NCBI GenBank assembly: GCA_946122785.1
Contig: CAMGYJ010000004.1
Coordinates: forward strand, 54,878,679 to 54,942,678
Direction of reading: 5' to 3'
DNA from: Linum tenue
Lineage: Eukaryota > Streptophyta > Magnoliopsida > Malpighiales > Linaceae
Length of the DNA stretch: 64,000 nucleotides
The position numbers and the translations under genes were made by a program. The notes beneath the pieces were generated by a model. That model was given only the letters and a program-made list of their open reading frames with translations, did not search any database and had not been told where the DNA came from. Positions 34,335 to 45,827 of the stretch are shown here, in pieces (the first letter of the stretch is position 1; each line of letters starts with the position of its first letter).

Positions 34335-35628
34335 GTCTTTCTCAACAGATCGTTATTTCCCTTGCCCCGTAGTAGGGTTTTACCGGGTTGGTCCCTTGAC
34401 ATTTCTTCTTCCCTTTCCTCAGCTACTTCTTCCGCTAGAGCATCAGAGCTATTATGCACCTTCTTCCGATTCGGGGCCTGCTGCCCAATATTGTTCGGCC
34501 TTAAAGCTGGTCTTCTCCCTCTCAGTTTCGCTATCATCCAGTCTCCATATATCGGTTGCTCGGCCTCTTTATTGTTTGTGTCATCATTCATTTCATCGCC
34601 CTCTCCCAGAGATGGATCAAAAGTGGTCTCTGGTGGATTTTTGCATGGGCATGCTGCATGCATGGGTCTGTTGTCCATATCTTCCACAATCAAAACAGAC
34701 GTTAAATAATCCTTTATAAGTTATAAAATATTCCTTTCCTTCAATCTTGTACTTCGATAGCAATGGTTTGGTGAGATCAACCTCGACAGAGACTCTTGCA
34801 TACTTCATCCGTGCTCCTTCTAAAGTTGCCCGATCGACTCGAACCGATTTTCCAATCAGCCCTGCTATCCTCATCACTGCCACCTGGTTAAAAAGCTCTG
34901 GTGGAACGCATGGGAGCTGCACCCACACCATAGAAGATTTTGTCACCGCGGTCCATGGATCAAAACCACGATACCACCGGTGTACCGTGAGGTACGTGTC
35001 ACCAAGGATCCATGGTCCTCCTGAAATTGAAGCCTCGTAATCCTCCTTTTTCCGGAACCTAACTAAGTAGCATTCATTTTGCATGTCGGAGATATGGAGC
35101 CCTCCATGTTTTGCCCACAGCTGATGAAGGCACGGTGAGAGTAGGTTAAAGGGGACATTGCGCCCCAGGCCTCTAACAACCAGGGCGGATCTCCAGTCTC
35201 GTCGAAACGAGCGTTTTTCAGCCGTCGAGAACAGCACCGTTGGACATGTTGGATCATATTCCCCTTCAGGGGCATAGTCATCTTCTTCCCTCTCAGCCTC
35301 CGCTACTTCCTCCGAATCCGAATCAGCCACGTACCATCCCTCAACATCTTTATTCTCATCCATGAAATGCCTTCTTCCGCTCGTCCATGCTCCCCCAGGT
35401 ATCCTAGCCTCGGACATCGGGGTGTCCCAAGGTGAGTTTAAGGTTTTGGTGCAGAGTACTCATCCCGTCTTCCCCAACCGCTTTCGCTTTCTTTTTCTGG
35501 TGCTGCGCTTCTCGATCTCCTTTTCCATTTGGGGAGGATGTTGTTGTTGGTGGCCGGCGGCTCCCAGTCAGAGCGTCCGGCGGTTTCAGAGTTGGTGAGA
35601 GCTTCGTGTTTGGCCCCGCCGCCGACAT
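34335..35628 (-). pseudogene. LINE ORF1 (DUF4283 plus zinc knuckle), frameshifted
   Basis: Probable start at 35628 (MSAAGPNTKLSP). After a frame change near 35410 it continues as a long frame, 35417-34617, with a DUF4283 domain (GRNVPFNLL, YLVRFRKKEDYEASISGGPW, VWVQLPCVPPELF). A zf-CCHC_4-like motif follows, CFDCGRYGQQTHAC, in which the expected His is Gln. A second frame change near 34690 leads into a polar, Arg/Glu-rich tail that is cut by the Copia insertion at 34330. In plants this protein is the RNA-binding partner of ORF2. The two frameshifts and the altered zinc ligand make it non-functional. Confidence 0.75.
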
Positions 35629-36224
35629 CGCGCACAGAAAACCCTAGCCTGGTCGCAAAATCGCTTCCTAAAATTTCGGATAGGTAACCCTAGCGTAATT
35701 CGCTGGGGCGTTAAAAAACAAACATGAGAGGGTGTACATGAGGCTTTGGTGAAAAACCAAACACAAACTCAATCCAAAGCCCAACAATCAATGAGGAAAG
35801 CCCATCATCAGGCCCAAAATGTGTACCTGATTTTAGGGAACAATAATCAGTATTTTGATTTATATATATAGGTGTCAATCAGGCGAGTTCGAGCGGGTTC
35901 GGGTCGGGTTCAATCGGGTTGCGGGTTAGTCGGGTTGCGCGTTTATTGGGTTTCGGGTCGGGCAGGTTGGGGGCAGATCAGGTTGCAGGTTGTTCGGTAC
36001 AACGCATCGAGTTACTTACTCCATACTCGATACCAACTTACAAATTTTTTTTTTTGTTGAATCAGTTCCCCCTTTTGCAAAAAAGGAAAGTCAATTGTGA
36101 GATACAAATGACCAGACCAATACAACGAAGGAAAGCTCAAGGAGAGCAGCCCCAAAATTCGAAATAAAGAAACTCTCCACTCGACTACTACCTGTCCAGA
36201 ACACTCATTCAACCAGTGACCAAC

Positions 36225-38224
36225 CTAACTCCCCTGCAGACCCAACATTACCAACCCTGCAGTAAGACTAGCACTATCCTCACACATAATCCTCAGATCC
36301 CAGATGATGTCTCGAATCAAGACATCAACTCGTTTACTGTCAGTGCCATACAAGCGTCGACAACATTCTCGCCAGATTCCTGCACAGCAAAGACACCAAA
36401 GCAAGCCAGTAATCCTCCCCACAGTTGGCCTTTTACAACCAGCAACACCTGCAGCCACTGTTGCCTCCCAGGAGTCACAGCAGAAAAGCCCCATTTGCAC
36501 AGCTCGAACGACCTGTTGAGAGAAAACACACTGGAAAAACAAATGCTCACGAGTCTCAACTTCAGTGCCACATAAAACACACAAGCCATCTGTCGGTTTT
36601 CCCCAAGTCAGCAACTTCTTCTTATTTTTTTGGTAGAAAGCAACTTCTTCTTAGTAACCACAGCATCCAACATAACCATCCAGGCAATGAAGCTATTGCG
36701 AGGAACTGAATGTTTCCCCCAGACTAGCCTGGCCCAATTAACCTTCTCAAACTTGACTCTCAAGGTGTCCCAGACAGCAGAAACTTTGTACACAGGCATA
36801 GGTTTACGATTCCACATAATCTGAGTATTGTGCAGCATCATTAAAGGTTGAACAAGGGGTCGCAGTTTAAGAATCCTCCTCCAAGCCCAGGAACTGCTCG
36901 GACAATCAGACACTGTCCAGATGCAACGATCCTTGACTTTGTACTGTTGAAACCACGCCACCCATATTGCCCCACTCTTCATCAAGAACAACCAGAGAAA
37001 CCTGATTGTACATGCCTTGTTCCAAGCACATAAATCACGAAGCCCCAATCCTCCTTCCATACGAGTCCTAGCCATTCTATCCCAACTAACCTTAGCACGA
37101 CCTTCTTCTCCCCCATGCCAGAGAAACTGTGAGCATACAAGCTGAACTTGCTTAATCACTTTTTTGGGCAAGATAAAAATCTGCATCCAGTACTGGAGTG
37201 TCCCCATCAATACTGACGTGATCAACTGCAACCTCCCTGCATAACTAAGCTTCTTAGCACGCCAAGACTGGATTTTCTTTGTAATTATGCCAACTAACTT
37301 ATCTGTTTCACTTGCAGGCAGCTTCCCGGAAAGGAGAGGGACTCCCAGGTATCGCACAGGTAAGATCCCCTCAGCAAACCCTGAAACCCTCAAGGCTGTC
37401 TGCTTAAATTGCACCGACCTTCCCCCAAAATATACCTCGCATTTCCCAGGATTACACCTCAGCCCTGACAAGGTATGAAATTCACTCAAAATCCCCTGAA
37501 CTATCTGGATAGCCTGTCCAGATCCTTCTGTAAAAATGAGCAAATCGTCGGCAAAACACAAATGTGTTAAGCCGACCTTTTTGCACTGTGGATGAAATGC
37601 TAGGCGACCCTCTGCAGCAGCTCGGTTCAAGAGAAGGGACAGTCCTTCCATGGCGATTGTAAAGAGGTAAGGTGAGAGGGGATCCCCCTGTCTCACCCCC
37701 CTCTGTGCACCAAAGAAGCCACAAAGACCACCATTCACACAGATACTAAATTTTGCAGTCTTGACACAAAGCCTAATCCAATATATGAACTTCTGAGGGA
37801 ACCCCATGACTTCCATCATAAGAAAGAGATAGCCCCAATGAACAGAGTCGAAGGCTTTCATAAGATCTACCTTTATAGCACAACGAGAGGAGAGTGAAAT
37901 TTTGTGATAACCACTCACCAATTCCTGTGCCATTAGTATGTTGTCAACAATCTTTCGTCCCTCTATAAACGCAGACTGGTTACCACTAACCACACTAGCC
38001 AATACCTTCTTCAAACGATTGGCTAGCAACTTATCAATAATCTTATAGAGTATATTGACACATGATATTGGGCGAAACTCCTTGAGTCGACAGGCCGAGG
38101 CTACTTTAGGAATTAGTGACACAGCTGTAGAATTAACACTACTAGGGAGCTTACCAGAAGAGAAGAAATCCAGTATCCCAGCAGTGATGTCTTCTCCAAT
38201 TATTTCTACCTCATATATATACAT
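36225..38224 (-). pseudogene. LINE ORF2 fragment, RT and zf-RVT
   Basis: A 538-residue open frame (38224-36608) starts in the RT fingers. It shows RLKEFRPISCVNILYKI, GNQSAFIEGR, the first catalytic block KVDLMKAFDSV (residues 118-128), RQGDPLSPYLF (178-188) and FADDLLI (224-230), then thumb and connection. The frame is shifted at 36625 by a 14-nt insertion with a 15-bp duplication, beyond which the zinc motif (CVLCGTEVETREHLFFQC, both Cys pairs and the His present) continues to a stop at 36225. The well-kept RT suggests fairly recent arrival. Without endonuclease it is not autonomous. The ATG at the start is incidental to the truncation. Confidence 0.85.
36625..36638 (-). mobile_element. 14-nt micro-insertion with 15-bp TSD
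   Basis: The sequence AGCAACTTCTTCTTA occurs at 36610-36624 and again at 36639-36653, with only TTTTTTTGGTAGAA between. On the - strand the insert reads TTCTACC followed by seven A residues. This is the structure of target-primed reverse transcription that aborted after copying a poly(A) tail and a few bases. It breaks the ORF2 frame of the host LINE. Confidence 0.7.
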
Positions 38225-39095
38225 ACTTAATTAAAAAAAACTATTCAAAATGTTGAATCAATTTATACGATTTACAAACTTGTTATGTAATTAATCATAA
38301 TTGGTAAAGTGCATTAGCTAATGCCTAATAGTAATGGCGATATCAACATTTGCAACCAATAGATACTATTAGCAAACCAAATAAAACACCACTCTAAAAA
38401 CAAAGAAGAAAATTACTTTTTCTTATCTCAACATTTTTTGGCGGCAATATAGATTAATTCAAACGAAAAATTAGGCGATAATATAGATCATTCCAAACGA
38501 AAAATTGGGCGACCTTTTGGAGCGGGAATGAAGAAGTTGGGTGGCGATATATATCAAGCAAAAAGAAAATTGGACGACAATGCAACGGGAAGCAAAATTG
38601 AGTAACAAAAAAAGACATGAGTTACATATATAATAAATTATAAGCTTTATTCTCGATGAAGTATGAACTTTTTGTTTAACAAAAAAATATATGAATAATG
38701 GTTCATGGAAATTTTTTGCAAGTCGTTGTCAATCAATAATCCTAATTATATCCATATGCAAAATCTGAACAAGGCACTAATATTAAAAACAATAGTTTAA
38801 GGGATATGGAAATCGTGCTTAATAATAAAGGAATTGAAACGTTGGTGGGTCGGATTGGGGAGAATTTTCACTCATTAGATTTTCATTTTGGTAGAAACAA
38901 ATTGTAGATGGAAAACAAAATGGGAAGAACGAAAAGTGAAGAGGGAAACATTGGAGAGGTGACAAGTTGAGATGAAGATATCAAAATGAGAGGGGAGAAG
39001 TTTCCCACCTAAATGAAAATATGGTGGGAGAAAGAATTAGTGAGTAAGATTAAGTTTCCAACCTAAATGTAAAATAATATGCATTTTATATAGGA
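38225..39095. other. AT-rich region with short repeats, no gene
   Basis: A phrase of ~35 bp (GGCGGCAATATAGATTAATT then CAAACGAAAAATT) repeats two to three times at 38440-38570. No protein domain or RNA gene was recognised. Confidence 0.4.
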
Positions 39096-39104
39096 TAACT
39101 CTTT

Positions 39105-39799
39105 GGGTATGCCTACTATGACATGCATGTCACCGTGACATGTACTTTTCGGTCGACCTAATCCTGAAGGCGGTCGACCGAATTGACTAATTTGGGCAGC
39201 ACGAGAAAGCATTGCGATCGACCTCAACGACCACTGATCGACCGCACTTAGTTTAAATTGTTATTTTCGGTGGGAATCACGCATTAGAGAAGATTACGGC
39301 GAATGCTACATTAGGTCGACCTCACCTTAGACGTGGTCGACCACTTTCGACACGTATAACAGCAACCGCGAACAATCTTCTTCACAAAGGCTCTAAATCG
39401 GAAAAAACCTAATTCAGACTTTTGGTGGCGTTGAAGGGGACTTATATTCGTATTTATAGAGATTTAGGACGTGAATGGGTCGACCCAATTCGTTTTCTTG
39501 TCCAATTGTGGAACCTTTTTGTTGTTGGAATCCTTATCCAATACGGATACGGTGTGCATGTGGTCGACCTCTTACTAATGAGGTCGACCTGATAGGTGCA
39601 CAAGGGTCGGCCTATGAGGTATTTGGGTCGACCTTTCATTCTGTTATACCACCAAAGAGGTCGACCATTTTATGTAGACGCTCGACCGCGTCTCTGAACC
39701 TCACATAACTGAATTTGTCAATTCGGTCGACCGCCTTGTGGATTAGGTCAACCAAAAAGTCCATGTCACGGTGACATGCATGTCACCGTAGCAAAATCC
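39105..39799. mobile_element. Mutator-like TIR element rich in GGTCGACC
   Basis: A 695-bp element with terminal inverted repeats of about 85 bp, well matched over ACATGCATGTCACCGTGACATG and ..GCGGTCGACCGAATTGAC and less so in the outer 15 bp. A perfect 9-bp duplication, TAACTCTTT, flanks it (39096-39104 and 39800-39808). The palindrome GGTCGACC or near forms occur about ten times across it, mostly spaced through the interior as well as the TIRs. No transposase is encoded; the ORFs inside are palindromic by-products. The long TIR and 9-bp TSD place it with Mutator-like elements. Confidence 0.85.
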
Positions 39800-40059
39800 T
39801 AACTCTTTACATGTTCTCAAATCTACTATATTAAATTAGTCATGTCTATAAGCTATACTAATTAAACTCGTAAACCATCATACGTATATACAATATTTTA
39901 GTCACTAAATATTACACTCCTAAATCATCATGTCAACATTGTGATAATGAAATTGATAATTAATTAAACTCGTAAACCATCATATGTAAACATTGTGATA
40001 AGCTTTCTCTCTTCTTTCTCTTAAAAAAATGAAAATAGAAAAAATTTCCCTTATTTTCC

Positions 40060-40530
40060 TTTCTATAAATAAAAAACATCAAAATTTCCCACCCTTTTCT
40101 CTTCCTATAAATCAAAAGCACCAAAACTCTCTCTTCTTTCTTTTTCCAAAACTTGAACCACCAAATTTACCTATTTTTTCCCTCGAAAGTTGAAAACATC
40201 AAAATTTCTCAACTCTTTCTTTTCCTATAAACCAAAGCACCAAAATTTCCCCTTGTTTCTTTTCTCAAAACTTGAAGCACCAAATTTTTCTATTTTTTTT
40301 CCTCTAAAAAGTTGAAAACACTAATATTTTCCACTTCTTTCTCTTCCTATAAATCAAAGCACCAAAACTCCCCCTTATTTCTTTTTCCAAAAATTTAAGC
40401 ACCTAATTTCCCTCTTCTTTTTTCCCCAAAAAGTTGAAACACCAAAAATTTCCACTTGTTTCTCTTCCTATAAACCAAATATCAAAACTTCCCCTTATTT
40501 CTTTCTCTTCTTTCTTTTATTAAAAATATA
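40060..40530 (+). repeat. Minisatellite, about 120-bp unit
   Basis: About four degenerate units. The phrase CTCTTCCTATAAA(T/C)CAAA begins near 40098, 40219, 40341 and 40462, and CCAAAACTTGAA/GTTGAAACACC phrases alternate between. Strongly C+T and A biased, non-coding. Confidence 0.75.
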
Positions 40531-40907
40531 TCATTTCAACTCAATATAATTTTTTGAGCATTCTTTATAAAATGAAAAAAATAATTTTACTTAGTCTTAC
40601 AACAAACAAACTTCATTTTGAAATTTTATATAATATATAATATAGTAATTATTTGGGTCAATCGGGCGGGTTACGGGTTATTCCGGTTCGGGCCAATTGG
40701 GTTCGGGTCAATCGGGTTACAGGTTTATGGGTTTGGGTCAATTAGGTTCAGGTTAATCGAGTTGTGGGTTAATCGGGTTACGGGGTAATCGGGTCACGGA
40801 TCAATCGGGTTGTGGGTCATTGACTTTTAGGAAATTTGGGTTGTGGTCGGATTGCGGATTGGGTTAATCAGGCGGGTTAATCGGATAGGGTTCTGTTTGG
40901 ACGCCTA

Positions 40908-41885
40908 TATTTATATATATAAACATTTTCATGACACCACTTCCCTTTCCTAATATATACTAGGTGGCGATGCCGCGCCTTGTCGCGGGGCGGTGATGGC
41001 CTATGGGCATGTATTATGTGGCCCATTATGGTGTTTTGTTAATATTGTTAGTCTAAATTAATTTTTCGTGAAACAAAAAGGAATTAGATTATAGAAAGAT
41101 TTTGACCAATTCTTTTAGTTAGCCGTCAATACAACAGTCAACCCTTTTCACCGTAGCAATTTATCGACACTCGCTTATGTAGATGTCGCATATTTTATTA
41201 TATGTAATAATTAGAAGTTTGTTTAGTACCCCGTAAATATACTTAATGAGTTTATAAATTCGCTCTTGCAATATTTTAAAGTCGTATCTCTTTTATCATT
41301 TATTTAATGTTTCACATAATGAGCAAATATAAAATGGTCGAATCTTCTCCTACAGTTGAGTGATACAATATCTTGTATTGTACAAACGAAATTTATAATT
41401 TTATGTTATGGTGGATTAGATTCATGAATTGGTTCGAGAGGATTGGTGGATTGGATTCTGGACTCAAGTGAAATATAAACATTAGACAAATATGTAAATT
41501 TGAAAAAATTGTAGGTATAAAAATCTCATAAAATTAGATACCAAAACATAATTGTTCAAAGACTTTATATTAAAACTAAATTTGGGGTATCAAAATATAA
41601 AATTTATATTATAGTAACTAAGTTTTGATTTAATTAAATTTCAGGCATCAAAATGTAAATTATTTGGCAACAGTAACCTAACTTTCACTTTATATATATT
41701 AATAATTCAGCAAACCAAAAGTACAATCATGGCGTTTAACCATTTACTGTAGACATAATGTACCAAATAGATGGGAATGCTCATAGAAAAGAGAGAATTC
41801 GTAATCGAATTCGAGAGACACTTGCAAGTTGCAACGAATCAATCGTGATATTGAGATTTTGTAAGACGTTATTGTTGGTATGAAT
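40908..41885. other. AT-rich intergenic, no gene seen
   Basis: Begins with a GC-rich motif, GGTGGCGATGCCGCGCC, near 40963, of unknown meaning. The stretch 41480-41690 repeats TACCAAAA(C/T)ATAA phrases also seen at 19740 and 58090. No gene recognised. Confidence 0.4.
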
Positions 41886-42561
41886 TAGGAGTGGCAATGG
41901 GCGGGTTGGGTGAGTTTTTATTTTAAATTGACTCACCTGTTTATTAGCGAGTTGAAATAATTCTGATTCGCAATCCACTCACATGCTTCTGCGGGTCGGA
42001 TTGGGTGGATGACAGATGAATGCGGTTGGATCGTGGGTTAACCCGTAAAAGCAATTCTCCAACTAGCCATTAACAAAGTTCGACTAAAATTTTTAATAAG
42101 TTCATAGTAAATTAGTAAGACTGTATCAATTTAAATTCTTCTCATTTTTTCTCAAGTGAATACATGTAGTATTTGCATAAATGTTTTTACTACTCTATCA
42201 ACCAGTTGTGTAGAGAAAACTTAAGGATTTTGTGATTTTGATAAAATTAATAATTTAAAGTTCTCCTCCAATATTTAATGAATATTAACAATAATTTGCA
42301 TTCCAATATCCAATATCTAATGGATATTACACAATACAATAACCAATAACACTAGTCATAACAACATTTTTTCCATGCGAAAATAGGATGCGGGTCATTC
42401 GGATGACCCGCAATCCACCCCCCACCCACCCACACAAGTGCGGGTGGGAGATTTATCAATCCGCAATCCACCAGAATTAATCACCCACTGCTTGCGGGTC
42501 GAGTTATTTGCGGGTGGATCGATATCAATCCGCAAATTAACCACCCACGTGCTTATCCCTA
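41886..42561. mobile_element. hAT-type MITE
   Basis: Ends are TAGGAGTGGCAATGGG and GTGCTTATCCCTA, with flanking 8-mers GTATGAAT and GTGTGAAT (7 of 8 match). Both subterminal regions carry GCGGGT(T/G)GG/CCACCC(A/G)C repeats. It has the same general design as the elements at 5230 and 33075. No coding sequence. Confidence 0.7.
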
Positions 42562-42703
42562 GTGTGAATAGCTTTGAAAGCTTTGAAAGCTATAAAAGAT
42601 ATAATTGCCCTATTAAAACACATTTTAATTATGAGAGTAGTTATCTTCATAATTAAATGTGATTTATTTCTACGGAAGAGGAAATATTATGAATTTTTGC
42701 TCC

Positions 42704-42714
42704 TATAAATAGAG
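42704..42714 (+). promoter_or_regulatory. TATA box in the sequence targeted by Copia-2
   Basis: TATAAATAGAG is a strong plant TATA box. Copia-2 inserted about 45 bp downstream, at AATTA. The interrupted transcription unit would resume at 55579. It could belong to an older LTR or a host gene. Confidence 0.45.
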
Positions 42715-42756
42715 CACTTCTCAGAGCCTCTAAACACAATTCGAAAAGCAGAATTA

Positions 42757-42952
42757 TGTTGATCAGCGGAGAAGCCATGTGATAGATTGCATTTCACGCG
42801 TATAAAGTTACATTGTTTATTTTACATTCATGTATTTATAACAGGAAAGGTAAAGTACTATCTGCTACTTGAACTTTAATAAAACTACAGTTTAGAATAT
42901 AATAAACCTATCTATTACATTTAAGTCCTCGTTGTATCCATCTCGGACAACT
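42757..42952 (-). repeat. Copia-2 3' LTR
   Basis: A 196-bp repeat that begins TGTTGATCAG on the + strand. It differs from the other LTR at several positions, so Copia-2 is older than Copia-1. Confidence 0.85.
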
Positions 42953-42956
42953 CTCT

Positions 42957-43190
42957 CCCGCAAGTTGGTGCGTACACATCCAGTCGACCCAGCTTGACCT
43001 GCAAATGCTTAAACACATGCACTAGAAGAGCTTTTGTGAAAATATCAGCGAGTTTATGGGCAGATGAAACATGCATAACCTTAATCGTACCAAGTATAAT
43101 TTGATCCCTAATAACATGGCAATCTATTTCTGTGTTTGGTGCGTTCATGATATACCGGATCATCAGCTAACCTAATTGCAGAGAGGCTAT
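42957..43190 (-). pseudogene. Copia-2 RNase H, C-terminal end
   Basis: The frame reads APNTEIDCHVIRDQI, then HVSSAHKLADIFTKAL, the standard end of Copia RNase H, and stops next to the 3' LTR. It is separated from the remainder of RNase H by the gypsy insertion at 43191. Confidence 0.8.
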
Positions 43191-44540
43191 TGACTCACTC
43201 CTACTGTCACTCTAGAAATTGGCCAAGTGTAACCACTTCCTAAAGCGTAGTATAGCGGGTTTGGGTTTTAATGTCAACCCGGGTCCTAGATTTGATGACT
43301 ACTCGGTGAATTCTTGTTATCTAGCAGTGAAACTTTAATGCAAGTCCAAATTAACAAATAAACAAAGCAAGTTAAACGGTTGTTTTCAAGTCAAGAGAGG
43401 TCACCCGGATATGGTTCCCCCTAGACTGCAGTTAAGCCGGATTGCAATTTACCAAGTTCAGTTTTCATGAAAGTTATACTGCAGAAGGTTCTTAAACAGT
43501 CTGAAGTCTATACTAAAGGTCTCCAGACCCTCTCAATCTGAGTCTCCAGTGGGCGACTAACCTCCACCGGAGTAAACATATTGAAGCCCTAACGAACCAA
43601 ACCTCCACTACCGAATTGAATTCGGTACAGAATAACGAATTGGCTCCTCGACTAAAGTCGCCAATTCACTACCTTCAATTAAGGGTGCTCTATCAACCTA
43701 GGCAGATATTCTCATTCTAGGTTAAAGCAGAAACAACAGGAATTTGATCAGGATTCAAGTCATTCAATCATTCAAGCCTCAATCGAATATAATCAACTCA
43801 TAAAATTTGTACTTGGGTTCATACAATCAGACCTAACATACAAATCTAGGGTTCCCCATACCCAGATGAATGCGGAAACTACTCCATAGAGAGAGAAGCA
43901 AAAGCAGATTCAGACGCGGAAATCATACTATGAAGGATGAGTTTCTGCTTCTGGTTGTCAATCGGCACTTCTCTAAACTCAAGCCGGTCTCCAATGGTGA
44001 TGAAGATCAAGCTATGGCACTTGGGAACTCTGGTTCGTTGCTTTCTCTCTCTAGGAATCGCTTTGTCTCTCTAAAACTCCGAACCCTTGATTTTTAGCCT
44101 TCTTTTCCTTTAAAAGGTTGCCTGTCGCGATACCCGGTCGGGTATTTTGGGTCTCGACCGGGAATAATTGAAACGCGCATTTTGGGAGCAGAGGAAAATC
44201 CCCGGTCTGGCCTAAGAATCCCCGACCGGGGATTTTAGCTTCCTGCCCGGGCCCCCTTCTGTTTCTCACGGACGCCCAAAGCTTTAAATCCCCGGTCATG
44301 GCCGGATAATACCCGACCGGGTATTTCTGCTTATGGCCGGGTATTTTTGCTCTCCAGCACACTTCAAACCTCACTTGCTCCTTTCGACCCGAATCTCGTT
44401 CCTTCGCCTCGATTCCAATGCCGGGTCCTGAAATATGACATAAAAGCACAACCTCGCGTGAAATCGGCTTAAAACACGAGAATCAACCTCTCAAACAACT
44501 CAAGAATAGTGGTAAAAAAAGTGTAATTATTGGTCTATCA
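43191..44540 (-). repeat. Athila-like 3' LTR
   Basis: Runs TGACTCACTCC to GGTCTATCA (+ strand). The middle (44130-44350) is full of CCCGGTCGGG/CCCGACCGGG palindromic phrases. This copy lacks the 15-nt micro-insertion present in the other LTR. Confidence 0.9.
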
Positions 44541-45827
44541 AACTCCCACACACTTAACCATTTGCTTGTCCCCAAGCAAACCTAACTCAAACCAATACAA
44601 CTCTCCAGACCTCTATAGCAACCAACAACCCCGCTCATAGGCAGAGGATTTCCTAGATCATTTAGCAGCTTACGAGGTCAACCGACGCACAAGTCATCTC
44701 ATAGCTTCTTCGGCGAGAGCGCTAGTCTCGAGTCGTCATCATGGCAAATAGTGAACAGAGGACAAATGAATCGTGGATGAATGGACTCTCAAAAACAAAA
44801 GATCATGGACTCACCTTATTAAGGTGCTCTATTTTCTTCTTGAAGATGGTTGGAACCCCGAACCCCTTTTCTTTCTTTCTTTGCTTGTTTTTCTGTTTTT
44901 TTTTTCCAAAGGTTCCAACTTGTTTTTCAGAAAATGGGGGCTCCCACCTAGCAAAGGTTTTGCGGGAGCCCGGCTCTTACCGGCCATGCCAGGAGCGGAT
45001 GTCTCGAGCCTCGTGCGGGGGAAAGACATGTAAGGGGGCTGGAGGTAGTAGGTGGAAATTGGGAACGGATTCCCGTCTCCCCTTACACACTTTCGCCCTA
45101 TTCGCACGGGAGACGTTATTTTAAAGCACATTTTCGAGCACCTTTTATTTCCAAAACATGATACAGGAGTCCATGACAGGTAGAGAGTCCACAACACCAC
45201 ACAATTCAAGGGTCCTAATATCACTAATTCACACAATCAACCAACACAATATGAAGAAGAAAGGAGACTTCTTAAATGCATCAACATCCTCCATAGTGCT
45301 ACACTACCTCCCTAGGTTGCACATTACTATAGAGACTGTCAATTCAAAGCATACTGAGTAGGCAATTGCAAAGAACACGTACTTGGAGCCCTCAAATTTA
45401 AAATTTTGGACAGTGGACTAGGCTTCAAGCACACAAACAGATCTAATGCAGTCAAAAGATATACATCCCCCCACACTTAAGATCGACATTGCCCTCAATG
45501 GAGAAGAGGGAAGGATAAGGAGAACGATGTTACCGGTGTATACGGACTACATGAGACTGGAAGGGGACCAGTCTGGGCGAAGCGGACTGGAGAGAGGACC
45601 AGTCAGGTACACAGGCACAGCTAAAGGAAACAAGAGAACTCCAACACAATACGTTAGGTCCAATGGTCAGCCCAATATTACATCATCCAAAACAAAAGAA
45701 AACAAACCAAAGCCAAAGTTAATGGCAATCCAACCCAAAACAAAAGAAATAAATGAAAACCGTGGTGGGGTTGCCTCCCCACAAGCGCTTCTTTACCGTC
45801 TTGTAGCTGGACGGCCATGGTGGATAC
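44541..45827. other. 3' untranslated part of the Athila-like element
   Basis: Begins with the purine tract complement ACTCCCACACACTTAACC next to the LTR and has a second similar phrase, CCCCCCACACTTAA, at 45465. Short ORFs here on the + strand have no recognisable domain. Confidence 0.5.

Larger units (their letters stand above)
24940..35701 (-). mobile_element. Full-length decayed LINE containing a Copia element
   Basis: An L1-type non-LTR element on the - strand. It is flanked by an identical 11-bp duplication, GCTGGGGCGTT, at 24929-24939 and 35702-35712. With the Copia insertion and its TSD (29320-34334) removed, it is about 5.75 kb, the usual size of a complete plant LINE. In element order it has a GC-rich leader starting near 35701, ORF1 (from 35628), ORF2 with endonuclease, reverse transcriptase, zinc motif and RNase H, and a short A-rich 3' end with AATAAA close by. 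Stops and frameshifts in both frames show that it is inactive. Confidence 0.85.
36044..38224 (-). mobile_element. 5'-truncated LINE with intact RT palm
   Basis: A non-LTR fragment on the - strand. Its A-tail shows as the T-run 36045-36055. It keeps reverse transcriptase, zinc motif and 3' UTR but lacks ORF1 and the endonuclease. No convincing TSD was found at the truncated end near 38224. Confidence 0.75.
35869..40907. mobile_element. Probable larger hAT derivative hosting other elements
   Basis: Begins TAGGTGTCAATC and ends GGACGCCTA (inverted TAGGCGTCC). Both ends are followed inward by hundreds of bases of GGGTT(C/A)GGGTC-type repeats (35880-36000 and 40655-40890). Flanks are TATATATA and TATTTATA, matching 7 of 8, but in low-complexity sequence, so the TSD is weak. 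It would contain a LINE fragment, a Mutator-like element and a minisatellite. The two ends could instead belong to two separate solo fragments. Confidence 0.4.

Noticed and set aside
36044..38280. TSD TTACAAA for the third LINE (36037-36043 versus 38272)
   Set aside because: Only 7 bp in AT-rich sequence, and it would place about 50 bp of non-LINE sequence inside the element.
39475..39708. ORFs in both directions in the Mutator-like element
   Set aside because: They arise from repeated GGTCGACC palindromes and have no transposase similarity.
40960..41000. Helitron-like or other end at the GC-rich GGTGGCGATGCCGCGCC motif
   Set aside because: No matching terminus, hairpin plus CTRR end or coding sequence was found.
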